Assembly (NCBI GenBank): GCA_947647645.1
Contig: CANSLE010000200.1
Coordinates: 1 to 5,062 of the forward strand
DNA from: an uncultured Microbacterium sp.
Lineage (GTDB): Bacteria > Actinomycetota > Actinomycetes > Actinomycetales > Microbacteriaceae
Direction: 5' to 3'
DNA length: 5,062 bases
In this document: positions 1 through 4,858 of the stretch, one piece after another
Position numbering within the stretch: position 1 is the first letter of the stretch
Layout of the letters: every line of letters begins with the position of its first letter
Notes under the pieces: generated by a model
The model's database searches: none
The model's input: only the letters and a program-made list of their open reading frames with translations
Told to the model about the DNA's origin: nothing
Program-made: the position numbers and the translations under genes

Positions 1-1
1 G

Positions 2-664
2 GTGAGCGCGGGAGCGCGGCCCGCCGAGTGGTGCATCCCGATCATCCTGCCGTGCCACGACGCGCCGTCGCCGACGCCCCGTCCGTCGCCCTCGGCGACC
101 GCCGCGGTTCCCGGCATCCCGAGCCTTCCGAGCGTTCCCGCCGTCCCGGATCCGACAGAGTCTTCCCCCTCTCCGTCACCGTCAGCGTCAGCGTCAGCGT
201 CAGCGTCCGAGGGGAGCACACCCCCGGCGGCGGCGCCGGTCGCCGACGAAAAGGGACCGGTGTTCACGCAGCCGTCCGCGCAGCTCGGGTCGGCGTCGCT
301 GTCGTTCAGCGGGCTGCGCGGCATCTCCGTCGTGACCGTCCCCCGCGCGGACGGGTCGCGGATCACCGCGCTGAAGCTGGAAGCGGACCGCATCGCGATC
401 AGCGGCTTCAGCCTCACGGTGCGCCACGAGGTGGGGCCGATCCTGACGACGACGGCAGACACCATGACCCTGGACGGCCACGTCGCGGTGTACATCAACT
501 CGCTGAGCGCGACCCTCCCGGGCGGAAAGCTGCTGACACTGGGCGCCGACACCCCGCCGCCCGCCGAGGGCCTGGATTCGATGTTCGGCGTGACCCTCGG
601 TCTCGTCGGGTCGACGGCCGACTCCATCACCTACACGAACACGGGGCAGCACCTGTCGGAGTGA
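2..664 (+). CDS. C-terminal part of Pro/Ser-rich secreted or surface protein, unknown function
   Basis: An open frame enters at the left edge and ends at TGA 662-664. The GTG at position 2 could serve as a start, but the visible protein (220 residues) has no signal peptide or membrane segment, and it begins in a WCIPIILPC motif. The true N-terminus is therefore probably upstream. Residues about 23-75 are a low-complexity Pro/Ser/Ala linker of the kind used as a wall-spanning spacer. It includes an (Ser-Ala)n stretch made by a hexanucleotide repeat. Residues about 86-217 form a globular, beta-rich domain without cysteines (SLSFSGLRGISVVTVP, then LKLEADRIAISGFSL, and a GVTLGLVGSTADSI ending). 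I recall similar domains in uncharacterised exported actinobacterial proteins, possibly near DUF6114/DUF6230-type genes, but I cannot name the family. Its position before a tRNA outside the integrated element marks it as host chromosome. Confidence 0.75.
   Translation: MSAGARPAEWCIPIILPCHDAPSPTPRPSPSATAAVPGIPSLPSVPAVPDPTESSPSPSPSASASASASEGSTPPAAAPVADEKGPVFTQPSAQLGSASLSFSGLRGISVVTVPRADGSRITALKLEADRIAISGFSLTVRHEVGPILTTTADTMTLDGHVAVYINSLSATLPGGKLLTLGADTPPPAEGLDSMFGVTLGLVGSTADSITYTNTGQHLSE
181..204 (+). repeat. Tandem hexanucleotide repeat, 4 copies of GTCAGC
   Basis: Four perfect head-to-tail copies of GTCAGC occupy 181-204. They are flanked by one-mismatch copies GTCACC (175-180) and, more diverged, GTCCGA (205-210). 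The repeat encodes the alternating Ser-Ala part of the linker. The unit is two codons, so copy-number change would alter linker length without shifting the frame. Confidence 0.85.
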
Positions 665-686
665 CGGGGGCGGCGGCTTTGGTGGG

Positions 687-692
687 TATGCT
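687..692 (+). promoter_or_regulatory. Probable -10 box of the tRNA-Gly promoter
   Basis: TATGCT, preceded by GGG, lies 27 bp before the mature tRNA 5' end. It fits the TAnnnT -10 pattern and would start transcription near 699-701, leaving a leader of about 20 nt. The only -35-like hexamer is GTGACG at 661-666, with a long 20-bp spacer, so the -35 is poor. The assignment rests on the -10 and its position. Confidence 0.4.
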
Positions 693-719
693 GGACGGGC
701 ACGATCGTCAGGTCGTCAC

Positions 720-793
720 GGGGCTGTAGTTCAATGGCAGAACTTCTGCTTCCCAAGCAGACAGCGCGGGTTCGATTCCCGTCAGCCCCTCCA
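720..793 (+). tRNA. tRNA-Gly (anticodon CCC), element integration target
   Basis: A complete cloverleaf can be folded by eye. The acceptor stem is GGGGCTG (720-726) with CAGCCCC (783-789), the D stem is 729-732 with 740-743, and the anticodon stem is 745-749 with 757-761. The loop TTCCCAA (750-756) gives anticodon CCC at 752-754. The T stem is 766-770 with 778-782, around loop TTCGATT. The discriminator base is T790 and CCA is encoded at 791-793. It decodes GGG codons. The gene is intact although an integrase gene ends 16 bp downstream, which fits the usual case in which the element carries a copy of the tRNA 3' end and restores the gene on integration. Confidence 0.97.
750..793 (+). other. 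Predicted attL core (3' part of tRNA-Gly gene)
   Basis: Tyrosine integrases commonly recombine in the anticodon-loop to 3'-end segment of tRNA genes, and the int gene here lies next to this segment with its stop 16 bp beyond the CCA. The exact crossover and repeat length cannot be set from one junction. I looked for another copy of the T-arm/acceptor sequence in the rest of the window and found none, so attR must be further right. The boundaries given are an approximation. Confidence 0.5.
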
Positions 794-809
794 CATGATT
801 ATCCCCAGG

Positions 810-2108
810 TCAGACCGGCATTCCATCGGCCGTGAGTTCGACCCGGATGACCGCCTCCAGGCCCGTTCGTGCCCTCCCCGTGCCCTTAGCCTCCAGAACG
901 CGAGGCTCTAGGGCCACTCCAGCGAGGGTGTCGAGCGTCGCCGCGATGCCGACGTTCCGCTCCTCCGCGACGTGCTGATAGATCAGCGCCGCGCGTGCTG
1001 TGGAGTGACCGGCGCGGGCCATGAGTTCGCGCGTCGTCGCGCCACCCTGCGCCGCCATCGTCAACCCCGCGTGCCGCACGTCGTGCACGTGGAAGTGGCC
1101 GAGCCCGATGCTCCGCGCCGCCTTGCGCCACGCCTGCCCGAGCGCGTTCCCCGTGATCGCCTCCCCATCGGCGCGAGGGAACAGCGGCGACTTGCCGAAC
1201 CCGGAGGTCGTGGCCAGGTGCACCTCGACCTCCGCGGCGATGCGAGGAGGGAGCGCCACGGAGCGCGAGTTGCCGGTCTTCGTGGCCGTGGTGATGAACT
1301 CACCCCGCACCCGGATCGTCTGCCGCTCCACCCTCAGCACCCCTCCGGCGTAGTCGCCCCGCTGGAGGGCGACGAGTTCACCGACGCGCAGGTGCGCACC
1401 GAACATCACTCGGATCGGGAGCGTCCACTGCTCCGGCATGGCGTTGACGATGGCGGCGAGCGCCTCCGGCGTCATGTACGGGCGCTCAGGGTGAGCGACG
1501 GACCCGGCACCGACGATCTGGCAGGGGTTCGACCCGATGAGCCCGTCACGGACGGCGGTCTGGAGGATGGAGCGCAGGAGTGTGTACGCCTGCCGGAGCC
1601 GGGATTCGCCCGTGGGGATGGGCGGGGCCTCGGGGGGCTCGACGCCGCGCCGCTTCGCCGTCTCCAGCACCTTGCGCCGCGCCTCCTCCGCACGCAGTTT
1701 CAGCGTGGCGGCGAGGTCCTTTCGCGCCCGGCTGTACCAGGCCCGGACGATGGCCGGGGTGATCGTGTTCAGCGGGTAGTCGTGAAGCGGGGAGAGGAGC
1801 CCGGCGAGGAGGTCTTCGTTGTTCGCGCGCGTCTTGGGCGCGAGTCTGCCCCGTGAACCACCGTTCTCGATCCAGTCGGTGGCGTAGGGGCCGAACACCT
1901 CGGACCCGGCCCGGTGGTCACGGAACTGTCCGCGCATCTTGTCGGCGCGCACCCCGGCGAGCCAGTCGAGCGCGTCACGCTTCGTCGGGAACGTCGTCGG
2001 GGCAGTGACGCGCTGGCCGTTGGCCTCCGGGTAGCGGGCCTGGTAGCGGCCCGAGGGCAGTTTGCGGACGGTCCCGAAGGATGCCCGGCTCGTCTTGCGC
2101 GCGCTCAT
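810..2108 (-). CDS. int: Tyrosine recombinase (phage-type site-specific integrase)
   Basis: This 432-residue protein is a full-length phage integrase that cuts and rejoins att sites through a covalent phosphotyrosine. Residues about 10-60 (GTVRKLPSGRYQARY onwards) match the small N-terminal arm-binding domain. Residues about 72-195 are the helical core-binding domain, and 210-390 the catalytic domain. The catalytic residues are all present: Arg241 in HLRVGELVAL, Lys277 in TATKTGNSRSV, His342 and Arg345 in HVHDVRH, His368 in RAGHS and Tyr377 in LIYQHV. About 50 residues follow the tyrosine, longer than many relatives. The ATG at 2108 is supported by a GAGAGGAG ribosome binding site and overlaps the stop of the upstream gene (ATGA), so translation is probably coupled. 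The neighbouring tRNA-Gly is the presumed target. It should be active as far as the sequence shows. Confidence 0.96.
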   Translation of the reverse strand: MSARKTSRASFGTVRKLPSGRYQARYPEANGQRVTAPTTFPTKRDALDWLAGVRADKMRGQFRDHRAGSEVFGPYATDWIENGGSRGRLAPKTRANNEDLLAGLLSPLHDYPLNTITPAIVRAWYSRARKDLAATLKLRAEEARRKVLETAKRRGVEPPEAPPIPTGESRLRQAYTLLRSILQTAVRDGLIGSNPCQIVGAGSVAHPERPYMTPEALAAIVNAMPEQWTLPIRVMFGAHLRVGELVALQRGDYAGGVLRVERQTIRVRGEFITTATKTGNSRSVALPPRIAAEVEVHLATTSGFGKSPLFPRADGEAITGNALGQAWRKAARSIGLGHFHVHDVRHAGLTMAAQGGATTRELMARAGHSTARAALIYQHVAEERNVGIAATLDTLAGVALEPRVLEAKGTGRARTGLEAVIRVELTADGMPV

Positions 2109-2701
2109 CGCGTGCTCCTCTCGGTGGTTGTGGTGCGGCTCGGCCGACCGTCGAACATGCCGCGCTCTGCCGCGCGGTCGAGACGACGCTGGACGGTGGC
2201 ACGGCTCATGTGCAGGGCCGCGGCTGTGGCGGCGATGGGGCTCGGGCTCCAGCGGTGCTTGCTGTACTCCTCCACCGCGGCGCGCAGTTCCTCATCGGTG
2301 ACCACCTGCCCGCGCTTCGGCGGAACCGGTGCGGGCTGGGGCGCGTTCTCGATGGCCTGAGCGACGCCCTCGAATCGGGTGAGCCCAGTCGGGCCAACCT
2401 CGCCCACGGACGCGGGAGGAGGGCCACCGACCGCGCGCCAGTGGATGGCTCGCACGACCTCGGGAACTCGGATCGCCCGGAGCGCGTTCGTGGTGACCTC
2501 CAGCGATGCGTCGGCGTCGGCCAGCAGGATGCCCGTGAGGATCACGCGCCCATCCTCGGCGGTGCCGGTGCGCACCCAGAACGACGGGGCCGCGGGCTCG
2601 CGCGTGTCTTCGATCAGGAGCCACCCGGCCCCCTGCGTGAGGCCCTCGGGCACGGGCTGGTCGTCTCTCACGTTCCATGGTGCGGTCTGCGTCATGAGCA
2701 T
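2105..2701 (-). CDS. HTH DNA-binding protein encoded upstream of integrase, candidate element regulator
   Basis: The protein has up to 198 residues. The N-terminal two thirds (about 1-125) has no recognised fold, but it reads like the mixed alpha/beta region of uncharacterised actinobacterial proteins often found beside integrases (WLLIEDTREP, then SLEVTTNALRAIRVPEVVRAI). After a Pro-rich linker (120-130), residues about 135-182 form a helix-turn-helix: a DEELRAAVEEY helix, then SPIAATAAALHMSRATVQRR with the recognition helix at about 166-178. Two starts are possible, ATG 2701 and in-frame ATG 2695. The second lies 7 nt after a TAGCCT -10-like box, which suggests a leaderless mRNA and a 196-residue product. 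Its stop overlaps the integrase start. By position, opposite a Cro-like gene, it could be the element's repressor or integration regulator. That role is inferred from context only. Confidence 0.8.
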   Translation of the reverse strand: MLMTQTAPWNVRDDQPVPEGLTQGAGWLLIEDTREPAAPSFWVRTGTAEDGRVILTGILLADADASLEVTTNALRAIRVPEVVRAIHWRAVGGPPPASVGEVGPTGLTRFEGVAQAIENAPQPAPVPPKRGQVVTDEELRAAVEEYSKHRWSPSPIAATAAALHMSRATVQRRLDRAAERGMFDGRPSRTTTTERSTR

Positions 2702-2702
2702 G

Positions 2703-2708
2703 AGGCTA
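2703..2708 (-). promoter_or_regulatory. -10-like box for the leftward HTH-int operon (leaderless type)
   Basis: On the minus strand TAGCCT is followed by 7 nt and then ATG (2695), the spacing expected if transcription starts on the A of the start codon. No Shine-Dalgarno sequence precedes either candidate ATG. The -35 is not clear: TTGTAG at 2729-2734 would need a 20-bp spacer. The proposed box abuts the inverted repeat at 2709-2739. Confidence 0.45.
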
Positions 2709-2739
2709 CATCGTTGGCGCGGGTCTTGCTACAACGATG
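2709..2739. promoter_or_regulatory. Inverted repeat, candidate operator of the leftward operon
   Basis: CATCGTTG (2709-2716) and CAACGATG (2732-2739) are perfect 8-bp inverted repeats separated by 15 bp. Their centres are 23 bp apart, about two helical turns, which suits a dimeric regulator binding one face of DNA. The repeat covers the -35 zone of the leftward promoter, so binding there would be expected to block it. Which of the two flanking HTH proteins binds is unknown. Confidence 0.5.
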
Positions 2740-2750
2740 CATCCATGTCT

Positions 2751-2813
2751 CTATTGCTCGCCCCCGGAATCTCAGGTGTCTCACCACCTGCGCCGAAGTT
2801 GAGATAGCAATAG
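2751..2813. promoter_or_regulatory. Spaced inverted repeat CTATTGCT / AGCAATAG in the divergent control region
   Basis: CTATTGCT (2751-2758) is the exact reverse complement of AGCAATAG (2806-2813). The right copy lies just downstream of the -35 box of the rightward promoter (2799-2827). Within the same span CAGGTG (2773-2778) faces CACCTG (2785-2790), and TGTCTC(A/T) occurs at 2746, 2777 and 2825 with a near-inverse TGAGATA at 2800. A third TAGCAA is on the minus strand at 2726-2731. Several overlapping short repeats in about 100 bp suggest regulator half-sites at a genetic switch. The exact operator unit is not resolved. Confidence 0.4.
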
Positions 2814-2827
2814 GTGCGCATTACTGT
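2799..2827 (+). promoter_or_regulatory. Sigma70-type promoter for the rightward early operon
   Basis: TTGAGA (2799-2804, five of six matches to the consensus -35) is followed after exactly 17 bp by TACTGT (2822-2827), which fits TAnnnT. Transcription would begin near 2834-2836, about 10-17 nt before the regulator's start codons, with no ribosome binding site between. A second -10-like box, TAGCGT at 2839-2844, lies 7 nt before ATG 2852 and would give a leaderless transcript, but it has no good -35. The region is less GC-rich than the genes around it. Confidence 0.55.
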
Positions 2828-2851
2828 CTCATTTCACCTAGCGTGATGGCC

Positions 2852-3088
2852 ATGAGCCTGATCGACACCGTGCGAACTCGAAGCGCACTCCCCACCTCGG
2901 CACTCCGCCGCGCCATCCGTGAGGCGGCGGGCGTCTCCCAGGGTCAGATCGCCCGCGAACTCGGTGTGCACCGCATGACCGTCTGCCGCTGGGAGGCAGG
3001 CACGTCCACCCCGACCGGCGACCACCTGCACGCCTACACGGCGATGCTGACCGCCCTCTCGGAAGCCACGCGAGGGGGTGCGCGATGA
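2852..3088 (+). CDS. Cro/XRE-family HTH regulator
   Basis: This small DNA-binding protein has 78 residues from ATG 2852. In-frame ATG 2846 and GTG 2843 are alternatives giving 80 or 81. Residues about 17-65 match the XRE/Cro-CI helix-turn-helix: LRRAIREAAGVSQGQIARELGV, then the recognition helix HRMTVCRWEAG, a final turn and one more helix. There is room only for the DNA-binding domain, as in Cro-like or antirepressor-type proteins. It is the first gene of the rightward operon and faces the other HTH gene across a shared control region, the layout of a lysogeny-type or satellite switch. No Shine-Dalgarno sequence precedes it, and ATG 2852 fits a leaderless start 7 nt after TAGCGT. Its TGA overlaps the next gene's ATG. 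Whether it represses or activates cannot be told from sequence. Confidence 0.85.
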   Translation: MSLIDTVRTRSALPTSALRRAIREAAGVSQGQIARELGVHRMTVCRWEAGTSTPTGDHLHAYTAMLTALSEATRGGAR

Positions 3089-3321
3089 CCGCGGCAACGC
3101 TCACGCTCGCAGACCTCCGAGACCGAGCGACGTGCACCATCCCCGAAGCATCCGCCGTGCTCGGCCTCTCCGCGTGGGCTGGCTACCAGGCCGCTCAGCG
3201 GGGCGAGATTCCCGTGCTGGTGCTGGGGAGACGCAAAGTCGTTCCGGTCCCGGCGCTCCTCCGCATGCTCGACGGCGAGCCGGTAGACGAGCCGACCGCG
3301 CTCGCGCGCCCGAAGCGCTGA
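3085..3321 (+). CDS. Excisionase/AlpA-like small DNA-binding protein
   Basis: The 78-residue protein carries the MerR-like winged helix-turn-helix of the excisionase/AlpA (HTH_17) group. Residues 18-40 (TIPEASAVLGLSAWAGYQAAQRG) are the helix-turn-helix, and 41-62 (EIPVLVLGRRKVVPVPALLRML) the wing and last helix. Such proteins bend DNA beside att sites and direct integrases towards excision, or act as transcriptional activators of excision genes. Since the element encodes a tyrosine integrase and no other Xis candidate is visible, it is the best candidate recombination directionality factor. The start overlaps the preceding stop as ATGA, with GAGGGGG (3072-3078) as ribosome binding site, so the two regulators are probably made together. 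An alternative role as a plain transcription factor remains open. Confidence 0.8.
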   Translation: MTAATLTLADLRDRATCTIPEASAVLGLSAWAGYQAAQRGEIPVLVLGRRKVVPVPALLRMLDGEPVDEPTALARPKR

Positions 3322-3342
3322 ACCGTCCGGAGGGTGACCCTG

Positions 3343-3456
3343 ATGGACACGACACAGCAGACGTCGGAGCCGTTCCTCTCGATGCTCGCCGCGCTAGACC
3401 GCTTCGACGCTCACCTGGCCGAGTTCGCTTCCGCAGTTGCGGAGGGCGAGCGATGA
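3343..3456 (+). CDS. 37-residue small protein of unknown function
   Basis: A short frame runs from ATG 3343 to TGA 3454-3456. It encodes 37 residues beginning MDTTQQTSEPFLSMLAALDR and ending in an acidic, alanine-rich stretch. The GGAGGGTGA at 3329-3337 is a strong ribosome binding site at good spacing, and the stop overlaps the next ATG as ATGA, the same coupling used elsewhere in the operon. The second half (LDRFDAHLAEFASAVAEGE) would form an amphipathic helix, so it may be a small binding partner or simply a coupling leader for the replication gene. I recognise no family. A GTG at 3334 is in frame but too close to the ribosome binding site. Confidence 0.65.
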   Translation: MDTTQQTSEPFLSMLAALDRFDAHLAEFASAVAEGER

Positions 3457-4178
3457 CGGCGGGCTGGGTGCGGGCTCCTCACTGGGTGACGCGCGAGGCC
3501 GTGCCAGCGCTCGGACTGACGCCGCCGCAGATCGCCGTGTACGCCGTTCTGCGCGACCGCGCCGATGAGCACGGCGTGACGTTCCCAGGCCAGGACCTCA
3601 TCGCGCGAGAGTCGGGCCAGTCGCCGCGAGCGGTGCGCGCCGCGCTGAAGCGCCTCATCGAGGTCGGACTCGTGCAGGTCGTGAGCCGAGGCACGAAGCA
3701 GGGCAACCGATACCGCGTGGGGATGCGCCCCTCGCTGTCGATTGCGGCACCTCCTGCCGAAAAGCTCCTCGCCCCCGACGTGACGATTCCGGCATCTCCT
3801 GCCTCCGATTCCGGCATCTCGTGCCTGTCGATTGAGGCACCAGATGCCTACGAAGTAGACCCAGGGAAGAAGACCCAAGAAGTAGACCCATCTCTAAAGC
3901 CGCCCTCGCGAGGTCGGCGGGTCGATGACCTCCCGGCATCTCCTCGGCAACTCGCATTCATCGCTGACCTCACGCGCGCCCTCGACTACGAGTTCCCGGG
4001 CGTCGAATCACGCGAGCACGCGAACGGGCTCATCCGCGAGTACTGGCGCGAGATGGAGCGCCGACGCGCAGAGCGCGAACCGCTGGACGGCTCGATCACA
4101 GACCTATCCCCAGCCGGCCAGCGCTATGCGCGCAGTCACGGCCTCACGTTCACCGACAGAAAGGCGGGCGCTCGATGA
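3453..4178 (+). CDS. Winged-helix replication initiator-like protein with internal origin
   Basis: The 241-residue protein has a clear winged helix-turn-helix at residues 5-90. WVTREAVPALGLTPPQIAVY opens it, the TFPGQDLIARESGQSPRAVRAA stretch carries the turn and recognition helix, and the KRLIEVGLVQVV... GNRYRV hairpin forms the wing. This is the HTH_36-type domain common in phage and plasmid replication initiators. Residues 91-160 are a low-complexity linker encoded by the iteron array at 3739-3848 and the purine-rich repeats at 3852-3890. Residues 161-212 are predicted mainly helical (SPRQLAFIADLTRALDYE..., then an Arg/Glu-rich helix) and could contact a helicase or loader. The layout (DNA-binding N-domain, linker containing the origin, C-domain for partners) parallels lambda O, which is the basis for the replication role. 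The start has GGAGGG at 3441-3446, and both ends overlap neighbours as ATGA. A purely regulatory role is the alternative. Confidence 0.75.
   Translation: MTAGWVRAPHWVTREAVPALGLTPPQIAVYAVLRDRADEHGVTFPGQDLIARESGQSPRAVRAALKRLIEVGLVQVVSRGTKQGNRYRVGMRPSLSIAAPPAEKLLAPDVTIPASPASDSGISCLSIEAPDAYEVDPGKKTQEVDPSLKPPSRGRRVDDLPASPRQLAFIADLTRALDYEFPGVESREHANGLIREYWREMERRRAEREPLDGSITDLSPAGQRYARSHGLTFTDRKAGAR
3739..3848 (+). repeat. Array of four palindromic 20-bp iterons inside the replication gene
   Basis: Four imperfect copies of CGATTnnGGCAnnnnnTGCC lie at 3739-3758, 3784-3803, 3806-3825 and 3829-3848. Each contains the palindrome GGCA-N5-TGCC. Start-to-start distances are 45, 22 and 23 bp, i.e. a period of about 22.5 with one slot skipped between the first and second copies. 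Units 2 and 3 share 19 of 20 bases. Units 1, 2 and 4 are read in one codon phase (TIPASPA type), but unit 3 is in another and encodes different residues (SDSGISCL). The repeat is therefore preserved as DNA rather than as protein. A partial copy (CCGGCATCTCCT) recurs at 3933-3944. Confidence 0.88.
3852..3890 (+). repeat. Three purine-rich 12-bp repeats, possible DNA-unwinding element
   Basis: GAAGTAGACCCA at 3852-3863 and 3879-3890 and GAAGAAGACCCA at 3866-3877 form three near-tandem copies, 13-14 bp apart, immediately right of the iterons. The stretch from 3850 to 3898 is noticeably richer in A and in purines on the plus strand than the surrounding coding DNA. In lambda-type origins an A+T-rich unwinding segment follows the iterons in the same relative position. 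That comparison is the reason for the functional suggestion. Confidence 0.6.
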
Positions 4179-4627
4179 GCACCCCACAGCACGATCCGAC
4201 CACTGCCGACCTCGCCGCGGAATACCTCCTCGGGGACCGGCCCGCCCCGAAGGGCGTTCCCGCCCGCATCGTCCGTGCGACCCGCAAGGCGAAGGCGCTC
4301 CAGATGCGCCGTGCGGGCATCTCCGTCGAGGCCATCGCCGCACACCTGAAGGTGCACCCCCGCACCGTCTACACGTGGCTGAGGGATGCCCTCGCGGCGA
4401 TCCCGCGTGAGGAGGCGAACGAACTGCGTCTGCTCGAACTCGACCGGCTCGATGCGATCTTCCGCGGACTGTTCCCTGACGCAGTTGCGGGCGACGTGCG
4501 GGCCGCGGAGGGATGTCTGAAGGTGATGGAGCGCCGCGCACGTCTCCTCAACCTCGACGCGGCGCACACGGCGGGCCTGGAGCAGGTGGGGTCCCTCCTC
4601 GACCGGCTCGTCAACGGGGAGGGCTGA
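4175..4627 (+). CDS. HTH protein resembling phage terminase small subunit
   Basis: In this 150-residue protein, residues about 36-72 form a helix-turn-helix (KALQMRRAGISVEAIAAHLK, then VHPRTVYTWLRDAL). A long helical region at about 76-127 follows, rich in Arg/Glu/Leu and ending KVMERRARLLNLDAAH. The pairing of a helix-turn-helix with a helical segment of the pattern ELRLLELDRLDA...MERRARLLNLD is familiar from actinobacterial phage and prophage proteins, some annotated as small terminase subunits, which recognise packaging sites and feed DNA to the large subunit. The last 20 residues could be the partner-binding tail. The start overlaps the replication gene's stop (ATGA), with a moderate AAAGGCGGG ribosome binding site at 4160-4168. 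No large terminase follows within the window, so a transcription-factor role remains possible. Confidence 0.6.
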   Translation: MSTPQHDPTTADLAAEYLLGDRPAPKGVPARIVRATRKAKALQMRRAGISVEAIAAHLKVHPRTVYTWLRDALAAIPREEANELRLLELDRLDAIFRGLFPDAVAGDVRAAEGCLKVMERRARLLNLDAAHTAGLEQVGSLLDRLVNGEG

Positions 4628-4630
4628 CCC

Positions 4631-4858
4631 GTGGTGCACAGCGCCCCCCGACCGTCCGACGTAGACCTCGCCCGCGCTCGCGCCAAGGCCGCGTTCCTGC
4701 CGTACCGGAGCGTCCTCGTCACCCTCCCCGAGCGGGTGCGCTCGACCATCACCGCGTACACGGGTGCGCTCAGCGCGGAGGCCGCGGCCCAGCGTCACCG
4801 AGCACAGCGAGCCGAGGCGCGCCTGGAGGCACTCCGAGCGGAGAGGGGACACCGATGA
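4631..4858 (+). CDS. Small helical protein of unknown function (75 residues)
   Basis: The start is GTG 4631, 7 nt after a strong GGGGAGGG ribosome binding site that overlaps the end of the previous gene. A second GTG at 4634 is less well spaced. The protein is basic. Its C-terminal half (about 44-75, GALSAEAAAQRHRAQRAEAR onwards) is Ala/Arg/Glu-rich and would form a single long helix or short coiled coil. The N-terminal half contains FLPYRSVLVTLPERVRSTIT. No membrane segment, cysteine or recognised motif is present. It is in the early operon, with its stop overlapping the next ATG (ATGA), so a supporting role for its neighbours is likely, but none can be named. Confidence 0.7.
   Translation: MVHSAPRPSDVDLARARAKAAFLPYRSVLVTLPERVRSTITAYTGALSAEAAAQRHRAQRAEARLEALRAERGHR

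Larger units (their letters stand above)
3739..3890. other. Predicted replication origin of the element (lambda ori-like)
   Basis: The iteron array plus the adjoining purine-rich repeats sit in the linker-coding part of the winged-helix replication gene. Iterons with dyad symmetry, helical phasing, an adjacent easily melted segment and a location within the initiator gene are together the architecture of lambdoid origins. The encoded protein is expected to bind the iterons, assemble on them and recruit host helicase. No replication data can be read from sequence, so this is an inference from layout. Confidence 0.6.

Noticed and set aside
28..729. 233-residue open frame overlapping the first gene and part of the tRNA
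   Set aside because: It is a shifted-frame shadow of the Pro/Ser-rich protein gene, with Arg/Pro-rich composition, and it runs into the tRNA.
972..1856. 294-residue plus-strand open frame opposite the integrase
   Set aside because: It is entirely antisense to a gene with a complete catalytic motif set, and its Arg/Gly/Pro-rich composition is typical of GC-rich shadow frames.
2081..2845. Long open frame upstream of the Cro-like gene, in the same frame
   Set aside because: It runs antisense to the leftward HTH gene, has low-complexity shadow-type composition and crosses the divergent promoter region. Only the part from about 2852 has a recognisable protein domain.
3431..3442. Palindrome CCGCA-GT-TGCGG just before the replication gene's ribosome binding site
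   Set aside because: A 2-nt loop is too tight for an RNA hairpin. An 11-bp match at 4480-4490 also encodes Ala-Val-Ala, so codon use can explain both copies.
3739..3848. CRISPR-like array
   Set aside because: The repeats are 20-mers at a 22-23 bp period with almost no spacer, lie within a coding frame and have no cas gene nearby. Iterons fit better.
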